Assembly: GCA_963792855.1 (NCBI GenBank)
Contig: CAWBXZ010000003.1
Location: 360,861 to 424,860, forward strand
Length of the DNA: 64,000 nt
Source: SG8-40 sp963792855
Lineage (GTDB): Bacteria > Pseudomonadota > Gammaproteobacteria > Burkholderiales > Eutrophovitaceae
Direction: 5' to 3'
This document shows, piece by piece, positions 63,520-64,000 of this stretch (within the stretch, counting starts at the first letter, position 1; each line of letters begins with the position of its first letter). The notes beneath the pieces are model-generated. The model searched no databases. It saw only the letters and a list, made by a program, of their open reading frames with translations, and had not been told where the DNA came from. The translations under genes and the position numbers were made by a program.

Positions 63520-64000
63520 GAAGGAAGCCGTGGCCGCGGCCACCTCTCCGGGAGGGCTGTTGCTGGTGGGGCTGGGTCAGCGGCAGGACCTGACCCTCCT
63601 GACGAGCCTCGCCGGCCGGCTCGCCGATGCCGAGCGGCTGACCCTGGAGGAGGTGGTCGACCCCGGGAATCCCGATGCCTCCCTGGCGGCCCTGGGCTGC
63701 GCTGCCGGACGGAGCGACTGGCTGGCGGCCCTGCCGCTGGATCCCGGCCTGCCGCTCGTCCGCGGCGGACGCTGGGCCGAGGCCCTCGGGGCCTGGCGTC
63801 AGCCCTGCCTGCTGGTGCTCAGTGAAGCCCAGATGGACACCGGCCTGCCGGCGGCAGGTACCGCCCTGCTCGAGCACTGGCGGGTGCCCCTGGTGGGTCT
63901 GCTGCAGCTGGGCGGGGCCTGGAAGCCCCAGGAGCGCCGGCGTGACGGAAGGTCTGCCCTGGCTCGGCTGGCTGCCGACCTCACCGGACGGGGACCCCGA
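63518..64000 (+). CDS. Hypothetical protein next to prs, 3' end outside window
   Basis: An open frame from ATG 63518 runs off the right edge: LLLVGLGQRQDLTLLTSLAG, ERLTLEEVVDPGNPDASLAA, ALGAWRQPCLLVLSEAQMDT, WRVPLVGLLQLGGAWKPQER. About 160 residues are visible. I recognise this as a cyanobacterial protein usually next to prs, without known function. It is divergent from prs, whose ATG would overlap it. Confidence 0.55.
   Translation, partial: MKEAVAAATSPGGLLLVGLGQRQDLTLLTSLAGRLADAERLTLEEVVDPGNPDASLAALGCAAGRSDWLAALPLDPGLPLVRGGRWAEALGAWRQPCLLVLSEAQMDTGLPAAGTALLEHWRVPLVGLLQLGGAWKPQERRRDGRSALARLAADLTGRGPR

Overview
Most of this window (about 2.33 to 64 kb) reads as a high-G+C picocyanobacterium of the Cyanobium/Synechococcus type. 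The evidence is a ferredoxin-NADP reductase with an N-terminal CpcD-like phycobilisome-linker domain (petH), a KaiB-like-domain histidine kinase (SasA), a CpcS/CpeS-like lyase, the cobB-opcA-zwf-petH gene order, and scattered GCGATCGC (HIP1) octamers. The first 2.3 kb looks different: an HpcH/HpaI aldolase, a D-2-hydroxyacid dehydrogenase and an SDR form a catabolic gene set of proteobacterial flavour. It abuts a cyanobacterial ABC ATPase that is cut in the middle of its nucleotide-binding domain. The simplest reading is a chimeric contig join near 2,320.

Layout. 2.3-13.6 kb: an ABC/HlyD export pair; an EamA transporter; a truncated LOTUS domain; two overlapping secreted phosphatase-like genes (phytase-like esterase and PhoX); a lipoprotein joining a substrate-binding and a VWA domain, with a partner membrane protein and a divergent binding-protein paralogue; and a metallophosphoesterase. 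13.6-28 kb: an accessory region of lower and uneven G+C with five toxin-antitoxin modules (three VapBC, one ParE/RelE type, one HicBA), a DUF6883/DUF4926 pair, IS5 and ISAs1 remnants, a truncated MerR gene, short repeats, and a stress/glycan set (CsbD, lmo0937-like peptide, GH13, transglutaminase). Several genes here carry internal deletions. 28-44 kb: GH57, DUF389, 5'-nucleotidase, phosphoribosyltransferase, small metal-binding proteins (zinc ribbons, double CDGSH), an ATP-grasp ligase, tandem CrcB fluoride channels, a PgpH-type HD protein and folD. 44-64 kb: housekeeping genes, including crtE, a RecD-like helicase, cobB, opcA, zwf, petH, tRNA-Glu, sasA, pepN and prs.

Sequence quality matters for every use of this annotation. 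About twenty genes, including ones expected to be indispensable (petH, prs, folD) and pepN, are broken by single-base insertions or deletions, while equally long neighbours (HD protein, helicase, zwf, cobB) are intact. I treat these breaks as consensus errors and give the span of the whole gene. The accessory region also has losses of tens to hundreds of bases inside genes, which could be real decay or assembly collapse.

Functional themes. opcA and zwf feed NADPH production in the dark and petH makes NADPH in the light; SasA is the clock output kinase; PhoX, the phytase-like protein and the 5'-nucleotidase suggest scavenging of organic phosphate; crcB pairs give fluoride export; GH13, GH57 and the trailing partial gene touch glycan metabolism. 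No CRISPR array, rRNA or prophage was seen. All family assignments are from recognised motifs and gene order, without database searches.
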